64,000 bases of DNA, from NCBI GenBank assembly GCA_022360715.1, contig JAKSCG010000200.1:1-64000 (forward strand), read 5' to 3'. Under the pieces are notes generated by a model, which was not told where the DNA came from, ran no database searches, and saw nothing but the letters and a program-made list of their open reading frames with translations. This document shows positions 7,846 through 14,940 of this stretch, piece after piece (the first letter of the stretch is position 1; each line of letters begins with the position of its first letter). Origin of the DNA: Halanaerobiales bacterium (GTDB taxonomy: Bacteria > Bacillota > Halanaerobiia > Halanaerobiales > DTU029). A program made the translations under genes and the position numbers.

Positions 7846-7875
7846 ATTATAACACAAAAAACCCCATCTATACAA
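7846..7875 (-). promoter_or_regulatory. reverse-strand promoter, candidate antisense RNA
   Basis: Read on the minus strand: TTGTAT (7875-7870), an 18-base spacer, and TATAAT (7851-7846) with a TG extended -10. Transcription would start near 7840 and run against the small-peptide gene. No minus-strand gene starts downstream, so an untranslated antisense RNA is the simplest product. Confidence 0.6.
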
Positions 7876-8003
7876 TGAACAATTATTTTAAAATTGGTTT
7901 TGTATTGGCGACAGTGTTTTTCTTGCTGACAAAAAATTGGTTCATTGCAGCTTGTTGCGGAGCTGTAGCTTTAGTTTCTATCTTTAGTGGCAGGAGGAAT
8001 TAA
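7875..8003 (+). CDS. 42-residue hydrophobic peptide (uncertain)
   Basis: ATG 7875 to TAA 8001-8003. Two hydrophobic segments are visible (IGFVLATVFFLLT and WFIAACCGAVALVSIFS), separated by a short turn, and the tail is GRRN. There is no Shine-Dalgarno before the ATG, and the frame overlaps the -35 of the antisense promoter, so translation is doubtful. If real, it is a tiny two-span membrane protein coupled to the HTH gene, whose Shine-Dalgarno lies inside its last codons. Confidence 0.35.
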   Translation: MNNYFKIGFVLATVFFLLTKNWFIAACCGAVALVSIFSGRRN

Positions 8004-8004
8004 G

Positions 8005-8208
8005 TTGAAAGACAAAGAATACATTAAGTATTTAAAGGATAATGTCATGACCTCTAAAATGGTGAGTGAAGAATTAGGGGTTACCAGAGAGGGGATAAGG
8101 TATTTAATAAGGGAAAAGAAGTTAACTCCAGTAATTAGCGAACGCAATACAACCATCTTTGGACGGCGTGAAGTAGAGCGATATAAAAAAGAAAGAGATG
8201 GAGATTAG
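8005..8208 (+). CDS. HTH DNA-binding protein, excisionase-like
   Basis: 67 residues from TTG 8005, set by AGGAGGA at 7992-7998. The sequence YLKDNVMTSKMVSEELGVTREGIRYLIREKKLTPV is a helix-turn-helix followed by a wing (TTIFGRREVERYKKE), the MerR/excisionase (HTH_17-like) pattern. Excisionases bind near attachment sites and bias integrase towards excision. The gene is the last phage gene before the tRNA, only 120 bases from the probable attachment site, which supports that role. It could equally be a small phage repressor. Confidence 0.7.
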   Translation: MKDKEYIKYLKDNVMTSKMVSEELGVTREGIRYLIREKKLTPVISERNTTIFGRREVERYKKERDGD

Positions 8209-8233
8209 CCTCCCTTAAGTGGGAGGTTTTTTA
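8207..8233 (+). terminator. terminator after the HTH gene
   Basis: CCTCCC / GGGAGG stem around TTAAGT, then a T-rich run, beginning at the stop codon. Confidence 0.88.
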
Positions 8234-8238
8234 TTTTG

Positions 8239-8256
8239 TGGCTACGAAATGGCTAC
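8239..8256 (+). repeat. direct repeat, candidate integrase arm-type sites
   Basis: TGGCTAC occurs at 8239-8245 and again at 8250-8256, eleven bases apart (one helical turn). Short direct repeats close to a tRNA-located attachment site are the usual form of arm-type sites for tyrosine integrases. This reading is inference from position. Confidence 0.4.
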
Positions 8257-8327
8257 AATAAATAAAAAAGAGCTCTAAGGCCCTTGCTCAATGTCCCCCA
8301 TAATCCCCGTTATATCAGGCAAAAAAA

Positions 8328-8403
8328 TGGAGCGGACAACGGGGTTCGAACCCGCGACCTTTGGCTTGGGAAGCCAACGCTCTACCAACTGAGCTATGTC
8401 CGC
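8328..8403 (-). tRNA. tRNA-Gly (anticodon CCC)
   Basis: A full 76-base cloverleaf on the minus strand including encoded CCA: acceptor GCGGACA paired with TGTCCGC, D arm AGCTCAGTTGGTAGAGC, anticodon loop TTCCCAA (CCC complementary to 8368-8370), T arm GGGTTCGAACCC. Its 3' end faces the prophage, the normal arrangement when a temperate phage integrates into a tRNA 3' end and restores it. Confidence 0.96.
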
Positions 8404-8496
8404 ATAATTTTTTTATTTTATTTTTAAAAGTATTATAACACAATAATAAAACTTTGGCAAGATATATCAGCAGTTGTAGCTGCTGATATAGTCATA

Positions 8497-8964
8497 CTAA
8501 TTTGCTTCTTTATTTGGTATACCAAAATATTTTGTTAAATAAGCTAGCAGTAATGCAAAAAATAGGTGAGCAATAAAAAAAGCTGCGATAGATATTGGTT
8601 CGTCCCTAACATAATCAGCTAAATCCAATAATCTAATCAATGTACCTGCCCCTAATAACCATAAATTTAAAACTAACATAAATGATTTAGTTAGTAAATT
8701 ATTCCAGCCGGTAATATCTAATAAAATTATAAAGATAAAAGCATAGACGGCACCAACAATTAAACTCCAGACAAAACCTAAAACCTGAGATACAGCATCA
8801 AAATTATTGGGATCAATATTAAGGAATAATTCTAAAGTTAAACCGGGCATGTTGATGTTATTACCGGGAATAAATAGGTTAATAATGTATAAAAAGAGAT
8901 CAGCAAAAAATGCTGCAATTGTTCCAGTTATGCTGCTTAAAATTAATCTGTCTTTAATTTTCAA
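8497..8964 (-). CDS. hypothetical four-span membrane protein
   Basis: 155 residues. TTG start on the minus strand, seven bases after GAGGTG. Four hydrophobic segments are visible: LSSITGTIAAFFADLFLYIINLF, VLGFVWSLIVGAVYAFIFIILLDI, SFMLVLNLWLLGAGTLI and IAAFFIAHLFFALLLAYLT. No catalytic or transport motif is apparent and I cannot name the family. It is a single gene next to the tRNA and is the first chromosomal gene outside the prophage. Confidence 0.75.
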   Translation of the reverse strand: MKIKDRLILSSITGTIAAFFADLFLYIINLFIPGNNINMPGLTLELFLNIDPNNFDAVSQVLGFVWSLIVGAVYAFIFIILLDITGWNNLLTKSFMLVLNLWLLGAGTLIRLLDLADYVRDEPISIAAFFIAHLFFALLLAYLTKYFGIPNKEAN

Positions 8965-9083
8965 TTAAATCACCTCGGTCTTTTTTTATTATATATCTAA
9001 TTAAAAAAAATATTCTATAGTTAAAAATAAATGTAACCTAAATATCTTCTTTTTATATAATAGTATAAAGGAGGAGAGAATTA

Positions 9084-9272
9084 ATGAAAATTACTATTAA
9101 GACTTTTAAAGCATACGAAGATAATAACAACCAGGCATTTATCATTGCCGAACCAGCGATGGCAAAGATTTTTACAGTAAAAATAGGCCTAGAAGATGGG
9201 ACTAATATAAATAAAGCGAGGAGAATTGCTTCTTTTTTGGAAAAAAATATTAAAGATGTATCGCTCGAGTAA
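9084..9272 (+). CDS. small hypothetical protein
   Basis: 62 residues, ATG preceded by AAAGGAGGAGAG, so expression is likely. Mixed alpha/beta-type sequence (KITIKTFKAYEDNNNQAF near the start, KARRIASFLEKNIKD near the end). It resembles the small uncharacterised proteins of this size found in anaerobic Firmicutes, but I recognise no family. It stands alone between a divergent membrane protein gene and a hairpin. Confidence 0.65.
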   Translation: MKITIKTFKAYEDNNNQAFIIAEPAMAKIFTVKIGLEDGTNINKARRIASFLEKNIKDVSLE

Positions 9273-9376
9273 TAAAATAAGCATTAAGAACCATTTCATA
9301 AATATACAAAAAGTAGTAAAATTAAAATAGATAGTTTAAATAATTATATATTTATCCATGCCTCCTTTTATTTATA

Positions 9377-9405
9377 AATGCCAGCTAATTTGCTTAGCTG
9401 GCATT
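9377..9405. terminator. 12-bp perfect stem-loop, probable terminator
   Basis: AATGCCAGCTAA / TTAGCTGGCATT with a five-base loop, followed by ATAATTTT. It is about 100 bases after the preceding small gene. The rest of the 230-base gap (9273-9505) is AT-rich, with nothing else I can support. Confidence 0.6.
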
Positions 9406-9505
9406 ATAATTTTCTATCAATTTCATATTATTTTTTGGTATTAACAAAATTGTTACTGGTAATAGTAAATAAAGTCTTCATAAAATAATAATTGAGGTGG
9501 TGCCG

Positions 9506-9721
9506 ATGGAGCAAACTGAAACAGCTATTACTAATGCCCTGGCCGGTAAAATTTATCAGCAGCTTGTAAAAAAGGACTATGGAGAGTTCCCATATAAAGA
9601 TCACCGGGTATTATTTGAATCCGGAGCTAGGCGTGAAGATAATAGCCCCAGAGAAGCTACTGTTGAAGTGGTTGATCAGGAAGGTTATACGCTTGAATTA
9701 TATAATCTCGAATTTAATTAA
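9506..9721 (+). CDS. small hypothetical protein
   Basis: 71 residues from ATG 9506, which stands six bases after GAGGTGG; a GTG at 9497 lies inside that Shine-Dalgarno and is rejected. Soluble, acidic sequence with strand-like segments (ATVEVVDQEGYTLELYNLEF) and an amphipathic first helix (AITNALAGKIYQQLVKK). The family is not recognised. It is a monocistronic unit with its own terminator. Confidence 0.65.
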   Translation: MEQTETAITNALAGKIYQQLVKKDYGEFPYKDHRVLFESGARREDNSPREATVEVVDQEGYTLELYNLEFN

Positions 9722-9730
9722 ATAAATTAA

Positions 9731-9757
9731 TGTCCCTGCTAAGTCAGGGATATTTTT
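9731..9757 (+). terminator. terminator
   Basis: TCCCTG / CAGGGA stem followed by TATTTTTG, ten bases after the small hypothetical gene. Confidence 0.8.
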
Positions 9758-9823
9758 GTTTGCAATCTTATTGTAAATGCTTTACAATTAATAGTATAGA
9801 ACGAAAAATAAGGGGGAAGAGGA

Positions 9824-10210
9824 ATGAAGCATCAATATCATATCGTTCACTCCTGTATTAGGGTGCTTAACCTGGAAAAATCCATTAAGTTTTATCAAGA
9901 AGCATTAGGCTTTGAGGTAGCCAGAAAGAGGGATTTTCCGGAAGACAAGTTTACACTGGTTTTTTTAAAGGATAAGAAAGGTGATTTTGAACTGGAGCTT
10001 ACATATAATTATGATCGACAAGAACCTTATCTAATCGGTGATGGATACAGTCATCTGGCGGTTGTAGTTGCTGACCTGGAAGGATCGTACCAAAAACATA
10101 AAGAGATGGGCCTTAAAATGGGGAAAATGAAAAAAATAAGCAAGGATTCGCGAGGAATCTATTTTATTGCTGATCCTGACGGTTATGAAATTGAAATAAT
10201 TGAACAGTAG
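9824..10210 (+). CDS. gloA: VOC-superfamily protein, lactoylglutathione lyase (glyoxalase I) type
   Basis: 128 residues, the usual length for bacterial glyoxalase I. The paired beta-alpha-beta modules are visible: HSCIRVLNLEKSIKFYQEALGFEV at the start and HLAVVVADLEGSYQKHKEMG in the second half. Candidate metal ligands are His 9, Glu in FELELTYN, His in SHLAVVV and Glu in GYEIEIIE, the H/E/H/E pattern of GloA. The enzyme isomerises the hemithioacetal of methylglyoxal and a thiol to an acyl-thioester. A Shine-Dalgarno (AAGGGGGAAGAGG) precedes the ATG. Many low-GC anaerobes lack glutathione, so the true thiol or even substrate may differ. Confidence 0.82.
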   Translation: MKHQYHIVHSCIRVLNLEKSIKFYQEALGFEVARKRDFPEDKFTLVFLKDKKGDFELELTYNYDRQEPYLIGDGYSHLAVVVADLEGSYQKHKEMGLKMGKMKKISKDSRGIYFIADPDGYEIEIIEQ

Positions 10211-10339
10211 AGGAGCAGGGGTTGACCCAGATAAAGATTAAGTTCTTGATCCCAAGTATTACCTGTTTGTTTTGACATAAAAAATCGCCTTTTTATTTAT
10301 ATTATATAGTAAATATAAATGAAAAGGAGGTTCCATTAG

Positions 10340-10597
10340 ATGAGTCATAATTCCCATGTTCATTGTACTGTTAATAATTGTCAGTGGTGGGCAGAAGATA
10401 ATTTATGTGTTGCCGAAAAAATATTAATCGTTAGTGATGGATTTGCCCATAAACTGCCCAGTGAAATGGATGTTGAACAAACCAATCAAATTGTTGATGA
10501 GCTGGGTCATTCCCCGGTTGATGAATGTTATCAGAGTTGCTGCAAAACCTTTGTTGCTCATGATAAATATGAGCGGGGAAAAGGTGGTTTGCAATAA
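10340..10597 (+). CDS. DUF1540 cysteine-rich small protein
   Basis: 85 residues after a strong AAAAGGAGG. The N-terminal VHCTVNNCQWWAEDNLCVAEKI and the later CYQSCCKTFV form the cysteine pattern of DUF1540 domains, probably a small metal-binding fold. The function of the family is not known. A second DUF1540 gene (13354-13542) flanks the DNA-repair block on its other side. A TTGACA lies at 10272-10277, but no well-spaced -10 follows. Confidence 0.8.
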   Translation: MSHNSHVHCTVNNCQWWAEDNLCVAEKILIVSDGFAHKLPSEMDVEQTNQIVDELGHSPVDECYQSCCKTFVAHDKYERGKGGLQ

Positions 10598-10663
10598 CTT
10601 GATTTTTTTTGTGCTGAATTTTAGACTGCTGGATCATTAATACCGCTTAAAAAGGTGATGGTT

Positions 10664-11488
10664 TTGAGAACAATCTGGAAGGGTTCGATCAGCTTTGGTC
10701 TGGTTAATATACCGATTAGGCTTGCCACTGCCACCAATAAAAATAATCCTAAGTTCAGATTACTTCATCAGGGGTGTAATACCCCGGTCAATACGGTCAG
10801 GTATTGTCCCAAGTGTAATCAACAACTGGAGTATGAGCAACTAGTTAAGGGCTATGAATATGAGGATAATAGATTTGTTATCTTAAAGGATGAAGATTTT
10901 GATAATATTCCTATTAAATCCACTAAAACAATTGATATAGTGGATTTTGTTAGCTTGAAAGAGATCGATCCGATCTATTATATTAAAACCTATTATTTAA
11001 GTCCTGCTCCGGGTGGAGAAAAGCCCTATCTCCTTTTAAGAAAATCGATGGAGGAGACCAATAAGGTAGCTATAACCAAAATAACAATAAGAAATAAAGA
11101 AAGCCTTGCAGTAATTAGGGTATTAAATGATGTCCTGGCCCTGGAGACGATGTATTTTTCTGATGAAGTAAAGTCAACGGAAGAATTTGATATGGAGAAT
11201 CTGGAAAACAAGGTAATAATTAATGAGAAAGAAGAAAAACTGGCAATCGACATCATTAATAACCTGACAACAGAATTTGAACCGGATAAATATACAGATG
11301 AATACCGGGAAGCCTTGCTAAATATTATTAGAAATAAAATTGAAGGTAAAGAAGTAGAAATACCGGAAAAGGTTAGCGACGAAAACAAAGTTCTTGATTT
11401 AATGGAAAAACTGCGGGCCAGCGTGGAGGCCAGTGCGCAAGGAACTGATAAGAAAACTAAGAAGAAAAGCAGAAAGAAAACCGGATAG
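10664..11488 (+). CDS. ku: Ku homodimer protein of bacterial non-homologous end joining
   Basis: 274 residues. The start is TTG 10664: it gives the canonical N terminus RTIWKGSISFGLVNIPI and stands six bases after AAAGGTG. The Ku core covers about residues 1-250: CNTPVNTVRYCPKC, KGYEYEDNRFVIL, and the bridge-forming region around FDNIPIKSTKTIDIVDFV. The extreme C terminus is lysine-rich (KKTKKKSRKKTG), as in other bacterial Ku proteins, where the tail aids DNA binding. Ku rings load on double-strand ends and recruit LigD, whose two parts are encoded convergently next door. End joining of this kind is typical of spore formers. Confidence 0.95.
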   Translation: MRTIWKGSISFGLVNIPIRLATATNKNNPKFRLLHQGCNTPVNTVRYCPKCNQQLEYEQLVKGYEYEDNRFVILKDEDFDNIPIKSTKTIDIVDFVSLKEIDPIYYIKTYYLSPAPGGEKPYLLLRKSMEETNKVAITKITIRNKESLAVIRVLNDVLALETMYFSDEVKSTEEFDMENLENKVIINEKEEKLAIDIINNLTTEFEPDKYTDEYREALLNIIRNKIEGKEVEIPEKVSDENKVLDLMEKLRASVEASAQGTDKKTKKKSRKKTG

Positions 11489-11502
11489 TGGGAGTTGAAA
11501 AA

Positions 11503-12396
11503 TTAATTAATCAGGATATAAGGCAATTCCTGTTTAGTCTTTAAAAAGTCTGACCATAGATCACCTTTATGAGCCAGACGTTGAGTAATATTGGATAAAT
11601 TAAAGTCGGCAGGTCTGAACTTGGAGTGTAGTTCTCCCCAGGCAAGCGGGGTGGAAATGGAGGCATTCTTAGTCGGCCTGAGCGAATAAGGGGAAGGCAG
11701 TGTTTTGGCCCGGCCGTTTTGCCGGTAATCAATATAAACCCTGCCCTCTCTTTTATTTTTTCTCCATTCAATGGTGGCCAGCTCAGGTTTAACTTTTACT
11801 ACCAGTTCAGCGACCGCTTTCAGGAATTTCTTTATTTGCCGATAATTATAAATATTTTTTACAGGTATATAAATGTGAAGTCCGGATTGGCCCGATGTTT
11901 TAAGATAGGATTTCAGTTTTAGCTCGTTTAGTAGTTCTTTAATTAATAGAGCTACCTCTTTTAGCTCTACAAAACCGGAATGATCGCCGGGGTCCAGATC
12001 AAAGACAGCAAAAGTAGGTCGTTCCAGTTGATTAATTGTGGAGAACCAGCAATGCAACTCAATTGAGGCCCGATTAATAATCCATAGTAAGTCCGACAAT
12101 TTATTAATCAATACCCAGTTAATTGATTCCTTGCGGTGTCGTGAATAGATCGGGACAGTTGATAACCAGTCCGGAGCATGGTCAGGCGTATTTTTTTGGA
12201 AGAAAAAGTCACCATTAATACCATCAGGATAAATTTTTAGGGAAAGGGGTCGGTCTTGCAAAAAATCCTTGATATAAGGATATATCGTGATATAATAATC
12301 AATCATATCTCCCTTGGTATAGCCATATTTTGGCCAGAAGACCTTAGTAAGATTACTCAGTTTAACCTCTACATTTTCAACCATTAAATTGCTCAT
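11503..12396 (-). CDS. ligD: LigD-type polymerase/primase domain protein (stand-alone)
   Basis: 297 residues matching the PolDom (AEP primase-polymerase) of LigD: KVFWPKYGYTKGDMIDYY at the N terminus, FFQKNTPDHAPDWL, the metal-binding FDLDPGD near residue 140, GQSGLHIYIPV, and LPSPYSLRPTKNASISTPL. It adds nucleotides, often ribonucleotides, at broken ends. In many bacteria it is fused to the ligase; here it is a separate gene 13 bases after the ligase gene on the minus strand, so the two form an operon. It is convergent with ku, 14 bases away. Confidence 0.92.
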   Translation of the reverse strand: MSNLMVENVEVKLSNLTKVFWPKYGYTKGDMIDYYITIYPYIKDFLQDRPLSLKIYPDGINGDFFFQKNTPDHAPDWLSTVPIYSRHRKESINWVLINKLSDLLWIINRASIELHCWFSTINQLERPTFAVFDLDPGDHSGFVELKEVALLIKELLNELKLKSYLKTSGQSGLHIYIPVKNIYNYRQIKKFLKAVAELVVKVKPELATIEWRKNKREGRVYIDYRQNGRAKTLPSPYSLRPTKNASISTPLAWGELHSKFRPADFNLSNITQRLAHKGDLWSDFLKTKQELPYILIN

Positions 12397-12409
12397 TTAC
12401 TAACCCCGC

Positions 12410-13297
12410 TTAATTAAAAATAAGTTTCACTGCATATCCATGTCGAAAGGTCTGATGGTGAGTTAATTCCGTATATCTTACTTGACATTTTACTAATGGT
12501 TTGACCCAGTAAACAGCGGATTGTTTTTTAGTTTCCTGGAAAGGGCTACTGTTTTCTTTGATTGTTACTAAAAATTGGAATAAGGCTTTTTCTTCTTCAG
12601 CAGGTAAAGCTAATTTTATTTTCCCCATGTATTGTAGTTTTTCTTTATAATACCGACCTACCAGCAGTCCGGTCCGCTCCTTGCTATAACCACCGATATA
12701 GACTTCGACATATTGCCATACTTTAATTTTATACCAGTACTGACTTCGCTTAAATACATACGGGGAGGTTTTTAGTTTAGCGACGATTCCCTCCAGTTGT
12801 TCGCTTTTGGCTTGATTAAATAATTTAATTCCTTGCTCTTCAATATACGGAGCTAATATTAATCTGTCCTGGCTAATAACTTTATCAGTAAGTATTTTTT
12901 TTCTTTCCAGTAGAGGACTTTTGTATATATCTTTTTTATTGCAGGATAGTATATCCCAGATTATTAAGTTAACAGCTTTACTAACTTCGCCGCATCGATA
13001 ATTTTTAAAAAGCCTTCCCTGTAGGGCTTTAAATTCGGGTTTACCCTGTTCATTAAGATAACAGATTTCCCCGTCCAGGATTACCTCAGACCCTTTTATA
13101 TTGCGGTAAATATCGCTTAATTCCGGAAAATACGGGGTCAGATCTTTACCATTACGGCTCTGTAGTAATATCTCTGTTCCTTTAATAAATACTATACTGC
13201 GATAACCGTCCCACTTTATTTCAAAAAGGTAATCGGAGGAATCAAAAGGTTTACTTTTGTTAAAAAGAAGCATCGGCTTTACTGGTGGATTAAGCAT
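12410..13297 (-). CDS. ligD: ATP-dependent DNA ligase, LigD ligase domain
   Basis: 295 residues, the size of the LigD ligase module (adenylation plus OB fold). Motif I EIKWDGYR gives catalytic Lys 28; motif IIIa-like VILDGEICYL, motif IV EGIVAKL and motif V WYKIKVW follow in order, and the OB domain contains VYIGGYSKERTGLLVGRYY. It seals breaks held by Ku. No nuclease domain is fused. It leads the two-gene operon with the polymerase part; the pair replaces a single fused LigD. Confidence 0.93.
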   Translation of the reverse strand: MLNPPVKPMLLFNKSKPFDSSDYLFEIKWDGYRSIVFIKGTEILLQSRNGKDLTPYFPELSDIYRNIKGSEVILDGEICYLNEQGKPEFKALQGRLFKNYRCGEVSKAVNLIIWDILSCNKKDIYKSPLLERKKILTDKVISQDRLILAPYIEEQGIKLFNQAKSEQLEGIVAKLKTSPYVFKRSQYWYKIKVWQYVEVYIGGYSKERTGLLVGRYYKEKLQYMGKIKLALPAEEEKALFQFLVTIKENSSPFQETKKQSAVYWVKPLVKCQVRYTELTHHQTFRHGYAVKLIFN

Positions 13298-13311
13298 TTG
13301 CTACCTCACTG

Positions 13312-13335
13312 AAAAAGCGGGAAAAAATCCCGCTA
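13312..13335 (-). terminator. terminator of the minus-strand DUF1540 gene
   Basis: AGCGGGA / TCCCGCT stem; on the minus strand it is followed by TTTTC. It separates the DUF1540 gene from the ligase operon downstream. Confidence 0.75.
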
Positions 13336-13353
13336 CCCAGGTAATAATTTCGA

Positions 13354-13542
13354 CTAATGGTTCATTAATTTAAAAGTAACACATTTGGTTTCATTCGAAC
13401 TGGTCGAACCTTTGCCCAGCACACCTGCTTCCAGGTCATGTCCGCTCTTGAAGTTTTTGGCAACCTCAATTGCATTGGCCTTGCAGATATTCCCGCTTCC
13501 ATAGAATTGACAATTATCAACACTACACTTAATTTTTGACAT
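13354..13542 (-). CDS. DUF1540 small cysteine protein
   Basis: 62 residues with IKCSVDNCQFYGSGNICKANAIEV and a later TKCVTF, the four-cysteine DUF1540 pattern. Strong AGGAGGTGATGAT before the ATG. Probably a small metal-binding protein of unknown function. It is shorter than the DUF1540 protein at 10340-10597 and shares the CSVDNC / CTVNNC core with it. Confidence 0.82.
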   Translation of the reverse strand: MSKIKCSVDNCQFYGSGNICKANAIEVAKNFKSGHDLEAGVLGKGSTSSNETKCVTFKLMNH

Positions 13543-13625
13543 ATCATCACCTCCTATTTTTATATTTTCCCACAGAAATGTGTAAATATACTATTCATCT
13601 TTAAACAGGTTATGTTCTACGTCTA

Positions 13626-13654
13626 TTGACAAATAAGATGATTGGCTATATACT
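13626..13654 (+). promoter_or_regulatory. sigma-A-type promoter of tRNA-Thr
   Basis: TTGACA, 17-base spacer, TATACT, ending 30 bases before the tRNA. Confidence 0.85.
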
Positions 13655-13684
13655 AGATCAAGGAAAAATAAATATGATAATTAA

Positions 13685-13760
13685 GCCGGTGTAGCTCAAT
13701 TGGTAGAGCAGTTGAATCGTAATCAACAGGTTGCGGGTTCGAGTCCCATCACCGGCTCCA
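13685..13760 (+). tRNA. tRNA-Thr (anticodon CGT)
   Basis: 76 bases including encoded CCA. Acceptor GCCGGTG pairs with CACCGGC; D arm AGCTCAATTGGTAGAGC; anticodon stem GTTGA/TCAAC with loop ATCGTAA, anticodon CGT at 13718-13720; T arm GCGGGTTCGAGTCCC. Reads ACG codons. Confidence 0.96.
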
Positions 13761-13924
13761 TTTATTGATATAGCAGGTTTGGCAGACTATTTTGTTAAAG
13801 CTAAAACTATTTTTGCAATTTACTTAATATAATAAATATTCAATATATATCGACAAGCAAGAAAATTAGAGATAAATGTAGTATTTTAAATATAAATTAA
13901 ATAAATAAATGCAAAAAGATTAGT

Positions 13925-13960
13925 AGTATATTTGACATATAAAATATTGTGAAATATACT
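13925..13960 (+). promoter_or_regulatory. promoter bracketed by a perfect inverted repeat (operator)
   Basis: TTGACA (13932-13937), 17 bases, TATACT (13955-13960). The arms AGTATATTT (13925-13933) and AAATATACT (13952-13960) are exact inverse complements and overlap the start of the -35 and the whole -10. A repressor bound to both arms would block the promoter. It is the only strong promoter I see before the operon starting at 14083; the ROK protein encoded at the operon's far end is the natural candidate to bind it. The flanking intergenic DNA (13761-13924 and 13961-14082) is AT-rich with no gene. Confidence 0.75.
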
Positions 13961-14082
13961 AATTTCAGGTTAGTAATAACCAGAAACTAATTAACCTAAA
14001 TGAGTAAATTTTTTTTTTAGGTAAAAAATAAAATGAAGAAAGGAGGTTAATTTAATAAAATAATTTAAAAGGGGAGGAAATT

Positions 14083-14940
14083 ATGTTTGAATTAGGTTGC
14101 TCAACATTAAGCTTTGCAAGAATGAGTCTTCAGGAAGCTTTAGAGGAGACAAAGTCTCAAGGATTTAATGTAATTGACCTTGGAGCTTTAAGGCCATTTA
14201 AGGTGGGGGAAAATCCTTTTAAAGCTTTGCATTTTGATCCGTTAGTTGCCTCAAAAAATGAAAAAGTAAATTTAAAAAAGGCCCTTAAAGGATTAAAACT
14301 AAAAGTCGCTAGCCTGAATGTCGGAGCAGGATACTTAAACATACCGTGGGAGAGAAGTATACAGATAAAATATACAAAATGTGCGATGGAATTTGCAGCT
14401 GAAATTGGTGCTTATGCGGTAACCATTCAATCGGGTAAACTACTAAGAGGGACTGACTGGGATAAAAATGTAGAATATGTTATTCCGGCATTTAGGGAAT
14501 TGGCGGAATTTGGGGAAACGTTGGGTGTAGAATTAACTATTGAAGGACCACATATTGAAATGCTAACAAGTAGTATTAGCGAAACTTTAAAATTCATTAA
14601 AATTACAGATCATCCAAATTTTGGCACAACTTATGATCCAAGTCATGTTGCTTATTTTGAAAAAGATGCTGTCGAAAGTGTTTATGAACTAAAAGACGTA
14701 ATAAAACATATTCATTTGAGAGACGGAATGAGAGATAATCCGGTATTGCCTCCTGGAGAAGGTGACATTAATTGGAAGGAATTTTTCAAAGCTTTGAAGG
14801 ATATTGGTTATAATCGGCCTGTCATATTAGAGCTTTGTCAGGGAGAAGACATGGAATATGAGAATTCTTGTGCACTGTTCAAAAAACAAGTAAAAGAAAG
14901 CAGCACATTCTTGAAAAAGATTCTAAAGGAGTTGTCTTAA
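14083..14940 (+). CDS. sugar phosphate isomerase/epimerase (AP_endonuc_2 TIM barrel)
   Basis: 285 residues. The fold is that of the xylose-isomerase-like TIM barrel: ELGCSTLSFARMSLQEALEE at strand 1, VTIQSGK, LTIEGPHIEML, GTTYDPSHVAYF, HIHLRDG and PGEGDINWKEFFKAL, then VILELCQGED. The Glu in EGP, Asp in DPSH, His in HLRDG and Glu in LELC are the expected metal and substrate residues. Such enzymes epimerise or isomerise keto-sugars and inositol derivatives. GGGGAGG precedes the ATG. It is directly followed, with no gap, by a Gfo/Idh/MocA dehydrogenase, a pair typical for oxidation-isomerisation of sugars or inositols. The exact substrate is unknown. Confidence 0.85.
   Translation: MFELGCSTLSFARMSLQEALEETKSQGFNVIDLGALRPFKVGENPFKALHFDPLVASKNEKVNLKKALKGLKLKVASLNVGAGYLNIPWERSIQIKYTKCAMEFAAEIGAYAVTIQSGKLLRGTDWDKNVEYVIPAFRELAEFGETLGVELTIEGPHIEMLTSSISETLKFIKITDHPNFGTTYDPSHVAYFEKDAVESVYELKDVIKHIHLRDGMRDNPVLPPGEGDINWKEFFKALKDIGYNRPVILELCQGEDMEYENSCALFKKQVKESSTFLKKILKELS

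Noticed and set aside
7675-7878. 67-codon plus-strand frame starting MKRSGVYNRRSSNRNNN
   Set aside because: Low-complexity Asn/Arg/Ser composition; the overlapping 38-codon frame has a proper ribosome site and a clear membrane helix, so this is its shadow.
10272-10307. Promoter before the DUF1540 gene at 10340
   Set aside because: TTGACA is present but the nearest TATA-like hexamers give spacers of 15 or 20 bases, so I do not list it.
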